DNA of 64,000 bases, from contig JAYRZB010000006.1 of NCBI GenBank assembly GCA_041916675.1, forward strand, positions 1 through 64,000. Direction: 5' to 3'. This stretch comes from JAYRZB01 sp041916675. Lineage in GTDB: Bacteria; Pseudomonadota; Alphaproteobacteria; Rhizobiales; Devosiaceae. A program made the position numbers and the translations under genes. Below the pieces are notes generated by a model. It saw only the letters and a list, made by a program, of their open reading frames with translations, was not told the origin of the DNA and searched no databases. Of the stretch, positions 16,546 through 24,565 are shown one piece after another; the first letter of the stretch is position 1; each line of letters starts with the position of its first letter.

Positions 16546-17136
16546 CTAGAGGCAATCGGGGGCATAGAGGCGCAGCGCCGCCAGAAGCGGCAACAGCGGC
16601 AGGCCGAGGATGGTAAAGTAGTCGCCTTTGATGCGTTCAAAAAGGCGGATCGATGGCCCTTCGAGCCGGTAGCCACCGACCGAGGCCAGCACCGCCTCGC
16701 CTTCGAGCCTGAGCACCTGATCGCGTTCGGCGGGGGTGAAGGCACGCATGGTCAGCTCAGCGGTCTCAACGCCCGACCAGAGCTCTTTGCCATTTAGCAC
16801 CAGCGCCACCCCGGCATGGAGGGCATGGGTGCGCCCGGCCAGCGCATCGAGCTGGGCGGCGGCCTCGGTCAGCGTTGAGGGCTTGTGCAAAAGCTCCTCG
16901 CCGAGCGCCAGCACCTGATCGGCGCCGATCACAACGGCGTCCGGGTAGGCGTCCGACACCGCCCTGGCCTTGGCCAGTGCCAGAGTTTTGGCGAGGGCAG
17001 GCGAATCATTGCCTGAACGTTTTGCACCGGCTTCGAGCGCGCGTTCATCGATGCGGGCGGGATGGGTCGCAAAGCGCAATCCGGCCCCTTCGAGCAGGGT
17101 TTTTCGGGTCTGGCTGGTTGAGGCAAGGATCAGCAT
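16546..17136 (-). CDS. maf: Maf-like nucleoside triphosphate pyrophosphatase
   Basis: Maf proteins hydrolyse non-canonical or specific nucleoside triphosphates (dTTP/UTP or m7GTP type). The 196-residue protein starts MLILASTSQTRKTLLEGAG, followed by the conserved IDER, VIGADQVLAL and SVGGYRLEGPSIRLFERIKGDYFTILGLPLLPL. It is the first gene of the maf-aroE-coaE-dnaQ unit, reading away from the putative origin region; this order is conserved in Hyphomicrobiales. Which Maf subfamily it belongs to is not clear. Confidence 0.95.
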   Translation of the reverse strand: MLILASTSQTRKTLLEGAGLRFATHPARIDERALEAGAKRSGNDSPALAKTLALAKARAVSDAYPDAVVIGADQVLALGEELLHKPSTLTEAAAQLDALAGRTHALHAGVALVLNGKELWSGVETAELTMRAFTPAERDQVLRLEGEAVLASVGGYRLEGPSIRLFERIKGDYFTILGLPLLPLLAALRLYAPDCL

Positions 17137-17194
17137 GGGCCCTGCTTTTCCACAGAGTTAGCCCAAGCTCAAGGCGCAGGCGGACCGATTTTGG

Positions 17195-17209
17195 TTAACG
17201 GAAGCTTTC
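17195..17209. promoter_or_regulatory. CtrA-like half-site pair (weak)
   Basis: TTAA, seven bases, then TTTC. This matches the CtrA box TTAA-N7-TTAA at six of eight defined positions. It is reported because two better sites follow in the same gap. Confidence 0.3.
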
Positions 17210-17363
17210 GGGGCGGTTTTCACAACAGCGCACAATTTGATGCACAGGCTGACCCCGCCCGGGATGGGTCGAGGCGGGATCGCGGACACTGGGGATAAGC
17301 CACTGCGCAGCGCCCATGGCCGCCAACAGCTTGTCAACAGTCTGTTTACCATACACCGTGCCG

Positions 17364-17378
17364 TTAATGGCTTGTTTA
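17364..17378. promoter_or_regulatory. CtrA-like box
   Basis: TTAA, seven bases (TGGCTTG), then TTTA: one mismatch from TTAA-N7-TTAA. It lies in the putative origin upstream of hemE. CtrA boxes in the Caulobacter origin repress initiation; the same role here is inference. Confidence 0.42.
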
Positions 17379-17422
17379 CCAATCAGAATCTGCCGATCTC
17401 CTGCGGTTGTTCGATTTGGCTG

Positions 17423-17437
17423 TTAACACCTTGTTAG
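17423..17437. promoter_or_regulatory. CtrA-like box
   Basis: TTAA, seven bases (CACCTTG), then TTAG: one mismatch from the CtrA consensus. It lies 59 bases after the previous site, in the same orientation, within the putative origin. Confidence 0.42.
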
Positions 17438-17574
17438 GGAGTGTGGCGGCGACAGTGGGCCGCAGGGGATGGCGCTGGGACAAGTCAGGAATTGGGGCTA
17501 AACACCGCCATACAGATGATAATCAAGAAAGTAAGATTCTTCTTTTTGATCGAAGAAGGATTAGGGTGTCCGTT

Positions 17575-18609
17575 ATGAGCACAGTGCACAAACCCCTTCT
17601 GGCCACCGTCCTTGGCCAGCGCCAGACCCGCCCGCCGATGTGGATCATGCGCCAGGCTGGCCGCTACCTGCCCGAGTATCGGGAGGTGCGGGGCAAAGCC
17701 GGAAGCTTTCTGGACCTCTGCTATTCGCCCGATTTTGCCACCGAGGTGAGCCTGCAGCCCCTGCGGCGCTTTGACCTTGACGCGGCAATCCTGTTTTCCG
17801 ACATTCTCGTCGTCCCCGACGCCTTGGGGCAGGCAGTGCGCTTTTCAACCGGGGAAGGCCCGCTGCTTGAGCCGGTGACGCCTGAGAGCATTCACCGGCT
17901 GACGCCGGAAACGGCATTGGAAAAACTCGCGCCCGTCCTTGAGACGGTGCGTCGCATCCGGGCGGCCCTTGCGCCGGACAAGACCCTGATCGGGTTCTGC
18001 GGTTCGCCCTGGACGGTTGCCACTTACATGATCGGGGGCCGTGGCTCGCCGGACCAGGCAGCGGCGCGGCTGTTTGCGCTTCAACATCCGCAGGCTTTTG
18101 CCCGGCTGATCGATATCCTTGTTCAAACCAGCATTGATTATCTGGCCGCCCAGTTCGAGGCCGGGGCCGATGTGGTGCAGCTGTTTGAAAGCTGGGCCCT
18201 CAACCTGGATGAAACCGCCTTGCGTGAGCGGGTGATCGCCCCCAACCGCCGGATTGTGGAGGGTTTGCGCCAGCGCGTTCCCAATGCGCCGGTGATCGGG
18301 TTTCCGCGTGGTGCGGCGGGGATGCTGGCCGAATATGCCGCCGAGACGCAGGTCAATATGCTCGGCATCGACTATGCCACCCCGACCGGGTTTGTGAATG
18401 CTGCGCTGCCGCCCTCGCTTGGGGTGCAGGGCAATCTTGATCCGTTGCGGCTGGTGGCCGGTGGAGCCCAGATGCGCGAACGCGCCGAAGCGATTGTTTC
18501 AGCCTTCGCGCAACGGCCGCATGTGTTTAACCTCGGGCACGGTATTGTGCCGGAAACCCCGATCGCCCATGTGGCGGAATTGATTGAGATTGTGAAGGGA
18601 CGCGCCTGA
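17575..18609 (+). CDS. hemE: uroporphyrinogen decarboxylase
   Basis: HemE decarboxylates uroporphyrinogen III to coproporphyrinogen III in haem synthesis. The 344-residue protein has PPMWIMRQAGRYLPEYRE near the N-terminus, with the two catalytic Arg residues, then ILFSDILVVPDALG with the catalytic Asp, and GFCGSPWTVATYMI. The ATG at 17575 gives a normal start. A GTG at 17566, five bases after AAGGA, is an alternative that adds three residues. The stop overlaps the hemJ start by one base (TGATG). Its position next to the putative origin is classical for this class. Confidence 0.97.
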   Translation: MSTVHKPLLATVLGQRQTRPPMWIMRQAGRYLPEYREVRGKAGSFLDLCYSPDFATEVSLQPLRRFDLDAAILFSDILVVPDALGQAVRFSTGEGPLLEPVTPESIHRLTPETALEKLAPVLETVRRIRAALAPDKTLIGFCGSPWTVATYMIGGRGSPDQAAARLFALQHPQAFARLIDILVQTSIDYLAAQFEAGADVVQLFESWALNLDETALRERVIAPNRRIVEGLRQRVPNAPVIGFPRGAAGMLAEYAAETQVNMLGIDYATPTGFVNAALPPSLGVQGNLDPLRLVAGGAQMRERAEAIVSAFAQRPHVFNLGHGIVPETPIAHVAELIEIVKGRA

Positions 18610-19034
18610 TGGAATGGGTCAAGGCACTGCATGTGATTGCCATCATCGCCTGGATGGCGGGGCTATTGTATCTGCCGCGGCTGTTTGTCTATCACGCCGG
18701 GGTGGCGGTGGGGTCCGAACAGTCCGAGACCTTCAAGATCATGGAGCGCAGGCTCTATTTCGGCATCATGACCCCGGCCATGATTGCCGCCTGGATCTTC
18801 GGGCTGTGGCTGGCTTTTGGCTATGGCATCGTTGATTTCTCGCAGGGCTGGATGCACCTGAAAGCCCTGATGGTGGTTCTGCTGACCGGCTATCAGGGCA
18901 TGCTCGGCGGGCTGCGCCGCAAATTCGCCGCCGACGCCAATGTGCGCAGCGCCCGCTTCTTCCGCGTCATCAATGAAGTGCCGACGCTGATGATGATCGT
19001 GATTGTCATCGCGGTGATCGTCAAACCGTTCTGA
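18609..19034 (+). CDS. hemJ: protoporphyrinogen oxidase HemJ
   Basis: HemJ is the membrane protoporphyrinogen IX oxidase of bacteria that lack HemG and HemY. The 141-residue protein has four membrane helices. The first carries the conserved His in KALHVIAIIAWMAGLLYLPRLFVYH, and FGYGIVDFSQGWMHLKALMVVLLTGYQ holds the conserved Lys and Tyr region. It is translationally coupled to hemE. The haem pathway link supports the assignment over an unknown UPF0093 protein. Confidence 0.95.
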   Translation: MEWVKALHVIAIIAWMAGLLYLPRLFVYHAGVAVGSEQSETFKIMERRLYFGIMTPAMIAAWIFGLWLAFGYGIVDFSQGWMHLKALMVVLLTGYQGMLGGLRRKFAADANVRSARFFRVINEVPTLMMIVIVIAVIVKPF

Positions 19035-19107
19035 GGGTCCGGGCCCGGGCAGGCGGTTGTATCGAAGCAAAGCCCCGGATCAGCCTGTTGTGCCGGTATG
19101 GGCCCGA

Positions 19108-19193
19108 GGGAGCCCGTGTTTCACAGTGCGCGTGTCTCCTCCCCCTTCTAGGGCGAGGATCAAGGTGGGGGTGCGCGCTCTCCAGATAATCAG
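19108..19193 (+). repeat. dispersed intergenic repeat, copy B
   Basis: This is the second 86-base copy of the element at 17-102, in the same orientation, with GGGAGCCCGT at the left, CTCCCCCTTC in the middle and GAGGATCAAGGTGGGGGT as the core. It sits between hemJ and rho. The 329-base gap 19035-19363 otherwise holds a parS-like site at 19202 and the rho leader; I see no gene there. Confidence 0.6.
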
Positions 19194-19201
19194 CGCCGTC
19201 A

Positions 19202-19217
19202 GGTTTCACGTGAATCC
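19202..19217. promoter_or_regulatory. parS-like site upstream of rho
   Basis: GGTTTCACGTGAATCC matches TGTTTCACGTGAAACA at 13 of 16 positions, with an intact TTTCACGTGAA centre. It is intergenic, and it is the site of the cluster closest to the putative origin, about 1.8 kb away. Confidence 0.5.
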
Positions 19218-19363
19218 TTGCCCTTGCGCATTCTGATATTGAATGTGGCGGCAAATCTGGATAGATACTGGCCAACGCACCAAATCAATCCGGCGGTTCC
19301 CAACCGATCGTGTGGTGCTCTTCCCCTTCCCGACTGACTATTTCCCCAAAGGGTTTTTGCCCC

Positions 19364-20629
19364 ATGCAGAATTTGAAGCTCAGCGAGCTCAAGGCCAAAT
19401 CGCCCGCCGAATTGCTGGTGTTCGCCGAGGAACACGAGGTTGAAAACGCCTCGACCATGCGCAAGCAGGAACTCATGTTCGCCATCCTCAAGGAACTGGC
19501 GGCTAAGGAAGTCGATATTACCGGCGAAGGCGTGGTGGAAGTGTTGCCCGACGGGTTCGGCTTCCTGCGCTCTCCCGATGCCAATTATCTGCCCGGCCCG
19601 GACGATATTTATGTCAGCCCCAGCCAGATCCGGCGGTTTTCGCTGCGCACCGGTGATACGGTCGAGGGCCAGATCCGCTCCCCCAAGGACGGTGAGCGCT
19701 ATTTCGCGCTTTTGAAAGTAAACACCATTAACTTCGAAGATCCCGAGGCCGTGCGCCACAAGGTGAACTTCGACAACCTCACCCCGCTCTATCCCGATGA
19801 GCGGCTGCGGATGGAATTGCCCGATCCCACCATCAAGGATCGCAGCGCCCGGATTCTTGATCTGGTGGCGCCGCTTGGCAAGGGCCAGCGCGCCCTGATT
19901 GTTGCGCCGCCGCGTACCGGTAAGACCGTATTGTTGCAGAATATTGCACAATCGATCGCCACCAATCACCCCGAATGCTATTTGATCGTGCTGCTGATCG
20001 ACGAGCGTCCGGAAGAAGTCACCGATATGCAGCGCTCGGTGAAGGGCGAAGTGATCTCCTCGACCTTTGACGAACCGGCCAGCCGCCACGTGCAGGTGGC
20101 TGAAATGGTCATCGAAAAAGCCAAGCGCCTGGTCGAACACAAGCGCGACGTGGTGATCCTGCTCGATTCCATCACCCGCCTCGGCCGCGCCTATAACACC
20201 GTCGTCCCAAGCTCTGGCAAGGTGCTGACCGGTGGTGTGGATGCCAATGCCCTGCAGCGCCCCAAACGCTTCTTTGGCGCCGCGCGCAATATTGAAGACG
20301 GCGGCTCGCTGACCATTATTTCGACCGCGCTGATCGATACCGGCTCACGCATGGACGAAGTGATCTTTGAAGAATTCAAGGGCACCGGCAATTCCGAAAT
20401 CATTCTCGACCGCAAGGTTGCCGACAAGCGCGTCTTCCCCGCGCTCGATATCACCAAGTCGGGCACCCGCAAGGAAGAACTGCTGGTCGAGCCGGATATC
20501 CTTAAAAAGATGTACGTGCTGCGCCGTATCCTGACCCCGATGGGCACGATCGATGCCATGGAATTCCTGATGGACAAAATCCGCCAGACCAAGACGAATT
20601 CCGATTTCTTCGATTCCATGAACACCTGA
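19364..20629 (+). CDS. rho: transcription termination factor Rho
   Basis: Rho is the hexameric RNA helicase that ends factor-dependent transcription. The 421-residue protein has the N-terminal Rho_N segment MQNLKLSELKAKSPAELL, the primary RNA-binding cold-shock fold (GFGFLRS and YVSPSQIRRFSLRTGD), Walker A PPRTGKTVLLQ, Walker B VVILLDSITRLGRAYN and the R/Q loop. The ATG at 19364 is the family start; an in-frame ATG at 19310 is in the leader. The 5' region may be used for autogenous termination, which cannot be seen by eye. mnmE follows after six bases. Confidence 0.98.
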   Translation: MQNLKLSELKAKSPAELLVFAEEHEVENASTMRKQELMFAILKELAAKEVDITGEGVVEVLPDGFGFLRSPDANYLPGPDDIYVSPSQIRRFSLRTGDTVEGQIRSPKDGERYFALLKVNTINFEDPEAVRHKVNFDNLTPLYPDERLRMELPDPTIKDRSARILDLVAPLGKGQRALIVAPPRTGKTVLLQNIAQSIATNHPECYLIVLLIDERPEEVTDMQRSVKGEVISSTFDEPASRHVQVAEMVIEKAKRLVEHKRDVVILLDSITRLGRAYNTVVPSSGKVLTGGVDANALQRPKRFFGAARNIEDGGSLTIISTALIDTGSRMDEVIFEEFKGTGNSEIILDRKVADKRVFPALDITKSGTRKEELLVEPDILKKMYVLRRILTPMGTIDAMEFLMDKIRQTKTNSDFFDSMNT

Positions 20630-20635
20630 TCTGGC

Positions 20636-21937
20636 ATGCGCGCCGGCGACACCATTGTCGCGCTGTCGTCCGGCGCCCTGCCTTCGGGTGTGGCCGTTGT
20701 CCGCCTCTCCGGGCCAGCGGTCAGGCCGCTTCTGGAGAGCCTGACCGGCGGCCTGCCACCGCCGCGGCGGCTGGTCTTGCGGCAGATCAACTTGCCCGAC
20801 GGGCCGCTTGACCAGGGGCTCGTTGCTTTCTTTCCCAATCCGCACAGCTTTACCGGCGAAGACTGCGCCGAGCTGCATCTGCATGGCTCGACTGCCGTGG
20901 TCCGCCGCCTGTTGCGCGACCTGACGGGCAAGCCCGATGTGCGTCTCGCCGAAGCTGGAGAGTTTACCCGACGCGCCTTTGAAAATGGCAAACTCGACCT
21001 CACCGAGGTGGAAGGTCTTGGCGACCTGATCGAAGCGGAAACCGAGAACCAGCGCAAACTGGCGCTGTCGCGGCTCTCGGGCAATCTGTCCTCTGCCATA
21101 GTTGGCTGGCGTGAACAGCTTCTAGACCTGCGCGCCGAAATTGAAGCCCAGCTCGATTTCTCGGATGAAGGCGATGTTTCAGAGGGCCTCCCGCAAAACT
21201 TCTTTGTCGGCCTTGCCATCCTTGAAGCTGACCTGCAACGCGCCCTCGACGGATTGTCACGGGGTCGGGTGGCGCGCGAAGGGCTGCGAGTGGCCCTGGC
21301 CGGAGCGCCCAATGCTGGCAAGTCCAGTCTGTTGAACGCCCTGGCTCAAACCGACGTGGCCATTGTCACCGACGAACCCGGCACAACCCGCGATGTGCGC
21401 GAGGTTGCCATCGAACTGGATGGGCAACTCGTTGTGCTTCTCGATATGGCCGGCCTGCGCGAGACGGACAGCAAGGCGGAGGCCGAGGGGGTGCGCCGCG
21501 CCCGGCAGGAGATCGCCCGGGCTGATCTCGTTTTATGGCTGCAAGCGCCGGATGCTGAGCCCACCGCGCTGGAAACGACCGATGCGCTATGCTGGACCAT
21601 CCATACCAAGGCGGACCTACGGGTTGAAGTCCCGTCTGGCATTTCAGTCTCAAGCGCGACCGGGCAGGGCATCGATAACCTGCTGCAGAAACTATCCGCC
21701 TTTGCAACACAAGAGGTGCGTCAGGGGGAACCGGTGCTGCTCAGCCGCGAGCGGGATCGCGTTGCCATCGACACAGCACTTTCCGCTTGCCAGGAGGCGC
21801 GGGCGGTGGCGGATAGCTATGAACTGGCAGCCGAGGCTTTGCGCCGAGCGTCCCACGCTTTGGAGCGGTTGCTGGGGCGCATTGATAGCGAGCAGGTGCT
21901 GGACCGATTGTTTGCCGCCTTCTGTATCGGCAAGTAG
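20636..21937 (+). CDS. mnmE: tRNA modification GTPase MnmE
   Basis: With MnmG it makes the 5-aminomethyl-type modification at tRNA wobble uridines. The 433-residue protein has the N-terminal tetrahydrofolate-binding domain (DTIVALSSG, AVVRLSGP) and the helical region with EAGEFTRRAFENGKLDLTE. The G domain has AGAPNAGKSSLLN, DEPGTTRD and DMAGLRET, and the protein ends in FCIGK with the conserved cysteine. The G4 motif reads TKAD rather than NKAD, a mild deviation. It is followed by two parS-like sites and mnmG. Confidence 0.97.
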   Translation: MRAGDTIVALSSGALPSGVAVVRLSGPAVRPLLESLTGGLPPPRRLVLRQINLPDGPLDQGLVAFFPNPHSFTGEDCAELHLHGSTAVVRRLLRDLTGKPDVRLAEAGEFTRRAFENGKLDLTEVEGLGDLIEAETENQRKLALSRLSGNLSSAIVGWREQLLDLRAEIEAQLDFSDEGDVSEGLPQNFFVGLAILEADLQRALDGLSRGRVAREGLRVALAGAPNAGKSSLLNALAQTDVAIVTDEPGTTRDVREVAIELDGQLVVLLDMAGLRETDSKAEAEGVRRARQEIARADLVLWLQAPDAEPTALETTDALCWTIHTKADLRVEVPSGISVSSATGQGIDNLLQKLSAFATQEVRQGEPVLLSRERDRVAIDTALSACQEARAVADSYELAAEALRRASHALERLLGRIDSEQVLDRLFAAFCIGK

Positions 21938-21940
21938 AAT

Positions 21941-21956
21941 TGATTCACGTGAAACA
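21941..21956. promoter_or_regulatory. parS-like site, mnmE-mnmG gap (first)
   Basis: TGATTCACGTGAAACA matches the parS consensus TGTTTCACGTGAAACA at 15 of 16 positions. It lies four bases after the mnmE stop and 37 bases before a second identical 16-mer. ParB is encoded 3.4 kb downstream. Confidence 0.8.
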
Positions 21957-21977
21957 TCACTTAGGCGCCGTTGCGCT

Positions 21978-21993
21978 TGATTCACGTGAAACA
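21978..21993. promoter_or_regulatory. parS-like site, mnmE-mnmG gap (second)
   Basis: This is the same 16-mer, TGATTCACGTGAAACA, as at 21941, 15 of 16 to consensus. The pair fills most of the 90-base gap before mnmG and may both load ParB and influence mnmG transcription. Confidence 0.8.
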
Positions 21994-22027
21994 ATGGCGT
22001 ATGCCGCCAACCTTCCCGGAGAGCATC

Positions 22028-23890
22028 ATGACCGACTATGGCGTCATCATTGTTGGCGGCGGCCACGCTGGCTGTGAAGCCGCGGCTGCTTCGGCGCGTC
22101 TTGGCGTTCCCACGCTGCTGGTCACGCACAAGTTTGCCACCATCGGCGAAATGAGCTGCAATCCGGCCATCGGCGGGCTCGGCAAAGGTCACCTGGTGCG
22201 CGAGATCGACGCCCTCGATGGCTTGATGGGACGTGTTGCCGATGCTGCCGGCATCCAGTTCCGTGTGCTCAATCGGTCCAAGGGCCCTGCCGTGCGCGGC
22301 CCAAGGGCTCAGGCCGATCGGGCGCTTTACCGCAAGGCCATGCAGGCTGCCATCACTGCACAGGCAAACCTCGATGTGCTGGAAGCCGAGGTCGATGACG
22401 TCACCACCGACGGGGGTGAGGTCACCGGCATTGTCACGCTCGATGGCCGTCGTATCGGCGCCCCGGCAGTGGTTCTGACCACGGGCACATTTCTGCGTGG
22501 CCTGATCCATCGCGGCGAAGAAACCGTTCCAGCCGGCCGGCTCGGTGAACGTCCGGTGCTCGGCCTCTCCACCCGGCTCGAAACGCTCGGGCTGCAATTG
22601 GGCCGCCTCAAGACCGGCACCCCGGCGCGTCTTGACGCCAACAGCATTGATTTCTCCAACCTCGAAGCGCAGCAGGGTGACGATCCGCCCGAACCGTTTT
22701 CGATGCTGACCGAGGCCATCACCACGCGCCAGGTCAACTGCCACATCACCCGCACCACGGCAGAAACGCATCAGATCATTGCGGACAACATCCATCGCTC
22801 GGCGATGTATTCGGGGCGTATCCAGAGCCGCGGCCCGCGCTATTGCCCCTCGATCGAGGACAAGGTGGTGCGATTTGCGGATCGCGACAGTCACCAGATC
22901 TTCCTCGAGCCCGAAGGGCTTGACGACCCAGCCATCTACCCGAACGGCCTGTCGACGTCGCTGCCTGCCGAAGTTCAGGAAGCGTTCCTCAAATCCATGC
23001 CGGGGCTTGAAAATGTCGTCATCCTGCGCCCGGGTTACGCCATTGAATATGATCATGTCGATCCACGGGAACTGCGGGCAACGCTGGAGCTGAAGCGCGT
23101 CCCGGGCCTTTACCTCGCCGGGCAGATCAATGGCACGACCGGATATGAGGAAGCCGGGGCTCAGGGCTTGCTTGCGGGTGCCAATGCGGCGCTGAAGGCA
23201 CTTGGCCGCGACCTGCTGGTGCTGTCGCGCACCGACAGCTACCTGGGTGTCATGGTCGATGACCTGACGACGCGCGGCATCAGCGAACCTTATCGCATGT
23301 TCACCTCGCGCGCCGAATTCCGCCTGCACCTGCGGTCCGACAATGCCGATCAGCGCCTCACTGCGCTGGGGATGGCACTGGGCCTTGTGGGGGAGGAGCG
23401 GCGCACCCGCTTCGAACGCAAAAGCGCCGCGTTGACGGCTGGGCGAAACCAGTTGCAGGCGCTCAGCATCAGCCCCAGCGCGGCGCGGAAGGCGGGAATT
23501 GCGGTCAATGCCGACGGCAACGCGCGCTCAGCTTTCGAGCTCCTGTCCTATCCCAATCTGACCATTTCCGACATTGCCGGTCTCTGGCCGGAGGTTCTCG
23601 CCATTGCACCGGCAGTGCTCGAACAGCTGGCTGTCGATGCACAATATGCCGTTTATATCGATCGTCAGCGTGCCGATGTGGAAGCCGTGCGTCGCGACGA
23701 GGGCCGAGAAATTCCAGATTGGCTCGATTACGACCAGGTTTCGGGTCTCTCCATCGAAATGCGCCAGAAATTCAAGGCGGTACGCCCCGCAACCATTGCC
23801 CAGGCGCAGGCGATCGATGGCGTAACTCCAGCGGCCATTACGCTGATCCTGGCGATTATCCGGCGCGGGTCGCTGCGGCGGGCGGGCTGA
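22028..23890 (+). CDS. mnmG: tRNA uridine-5-carboxymethylaminomethyl modification enzyme MnmG (GidA)
   Basis: This is the FAD- and NADH-dependent partner of MnmE. The 620-residue protein has the dinucleotide motif VIIVGGGHAGCEAA, IGEMSCNPAIGGLGKGHLVREIDALDG with the catalytic Cys, GRLKTGTPARLD, the second cysteine segment in RGPRYCPSIEDKV, and GYEEAGAQGLLAG. The ATG at 22028 is preceded by GGAG; an in-frame start 57 bases earlier falls within the parS pair and is unlikely. It overlaps rsmG by one base. Confidence 0.97.
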   Translation: MTDYGVIIVGGGHAGCEAAAASARLGVPTLLVTHKFATIGEMSCNPAIGGLGKGHLVREIDALDGLMGRVADAAGIQFRVLNRSKGPAVRGPRAQADRALYRKAMQAAITAQANLDVLEAEVDDVTTDGGEVTGIVTLDGRRIGAPAVVLTTGTFLRGLIHRGEETVPAGRLGERPVLGLSTRLETLGLQLGRLKTGTPARLDANSIDFSNLEAQQGDDPPEPFSMLTEAITTRQVNCHITRTTAETHQIIADNIHRSAMYSGRIQSRGPRYCPSIEDKVVRFADRDSHQIFLEPEGLDDPAIYPNGLSTSLPAEVQEAFLKSMPGLENVVILRPGYAIEYDHVDPRELRATLELKRVPGLYLAGQINGTTGYEEAGAQGLLAGANAALKALGRDLLVLSRTDSYLGVMVDDLTTRGISEPYRMFTSRAEFRLHLRSDNADQRLTALGMALGLVGEERRTRFERKSAALTAGRNQLQALSISPSAARKAGIAVNADGNARSAFELLSYPNLTISDIAGLWPEVLAIAPAVLEQLAVDAQYAVYIDRQRADVEAVRRDEGREIPDWLDYDQVSGLSIEMRQKFKAVRPATIAQAQAIDGVTPAAITLILAIIRRGSLRRAG

Positions 23891-24537
23891 TGGGCGCCGA
23901 TCTGTCTGCTATCCGACCATTCGAAACTTATTTCGCGCGCGGATTGGCGGCGACAGCGTCCGATCTGGAATCGTATTTCGCGCTGTTGTCGAAATGGCAG
24001 CGTGTGCAGAATCTTGTTTCACGTGAAACACTCGACGCAGCATGGACACGGCATTTTGCCGACAGCCTGCAGGTGCTTCCCCTGATCAAACAGACTGACA
24101 AGCACTTCCTCGATCTCGGCAGCGGCGGCGGCTTGCCCGCCATTCCCCTGGCGATTGCCCTGAAGGACAGCGGCGCCCACTTCACGCTGGTCGAGCCCAC
24201 CGGCCGAAAAGCCAGCTTTCTCAGGACGGTAGCGCGGGAATTGCATTTGCCGGTAACCGTTATCAACAGCCGCAGCGAGCAGATTGATCCACGTGAAACA
24301 ACCGGCTTTGACGTGATCACCTCCCGGGCCCTCGCCGCGCTACCGGTGCTCTGTGGCTATATGGCGCCGTTTTTCGGCCCTCAAACTCGCGCCATTCTGC
24401 ACAAGGGGCGAGAACATGGTGAAGAACTGGCGGAATCGGCTGCCGTCTGGCATCATGACGTGGTAATAACAGCAAGTCGCACCGATGTGAACGGTGTACT
24501 CATCGAGCTCAAGAATTTGCGCTTGAAAAACAGGTAG
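23890..24537 (+). CDS. rsmG: 16S rRNA (guanine-527-N7)-methyltransferase
   Basis: RsmG methylates N7 of G527 in 16S rRNA, using S-adenosylmethionine. The 215-residue protein has FLDLGSGGGLPAIPLA for cofactor binding, preceded by NLVSRETLDAAWTRHFADSL and followed by VEPTGRKASFLR. The start overlaps the mnmG stop (TGATG). Two ParB-type palindromes lie within the reading frame. One encodes Val-Ser-Arg-Glu-Thr (24015) and the other Asp-Pro-Arg-Glu-Thr (24285), so the gene doubles as centromere DNA. Confidence 0.97.
   Translation: MGADLSAIRPFETYFARGLAATASDLESYFALLSKWQRVQNLVSRETLDAAWTRHFADSLQVLPLIKQTDKHFLDLGSGGGLPAIPLAIALKDSGAHFTLVEPTGRKASFLRTVARELHLPVTVINSRSEQIDPRETTGFDVITSRALAALPVLCGYMAPFFGPQTRAILHKGREHGEELAESAAVWHHDVVITASRTDVNGVLIELKNLRLKNR
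24015..24030. promoter_or_regulatory. perfect parS site inside rsmG
   Basis: TGTTTCACGTGAAACA, a fully symmetric 16-mer equal to the canonical parS of Caulobacter and Bacillus type. It lies in rsmG coding sequence, 540 bases before parA. It is the strongest site of the cluster. Confidence 0.92.
24285..24300. promoter_or_regulatory. parS-like site inside rsmG (second)
   Basis: TGATCCACGTGAAACA matches 14 of 16 parS positions. It lies 270 bases after the perfect site and in the same reading frame. Confidence 0.6.
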
Positions 24538-24565
24538 TTAGCGGCACACAGTTCTGGAGGCCACC

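Larger units (their letters stand above)
17137..17574. other. putative chromosomal replication origin (oriC), maf-hemE gap
   Basis: This 438-base non-coding gap lies between divergent maf and hemE, the place of the chromosome origin in Caulobacter and many other Alphaproteobacteria. It contains DnaA-box-like TTTTCCACA (17146-17154) and TGGGGATAA (17290-17298, reverse of TTATCCCCA), each one mismatch from TTATCCACA. It also has three TTAA-N7-TTNN sites resembling CtrA boxes and an AT-rich stretch at about 17510-17562 just before hemE. Downstream lie parS sites and parAB. No function is shown; few strong DnaA boxes are visible, so I keep the confidence moderate. The same gap must also hold the hemE promoter. 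Confidence 0.5.

Noticed and set aside
21692..23329. 545-codon open frame on the minus strand
   Set aside because: It is antisense to mnmG, whose motifs are complete.
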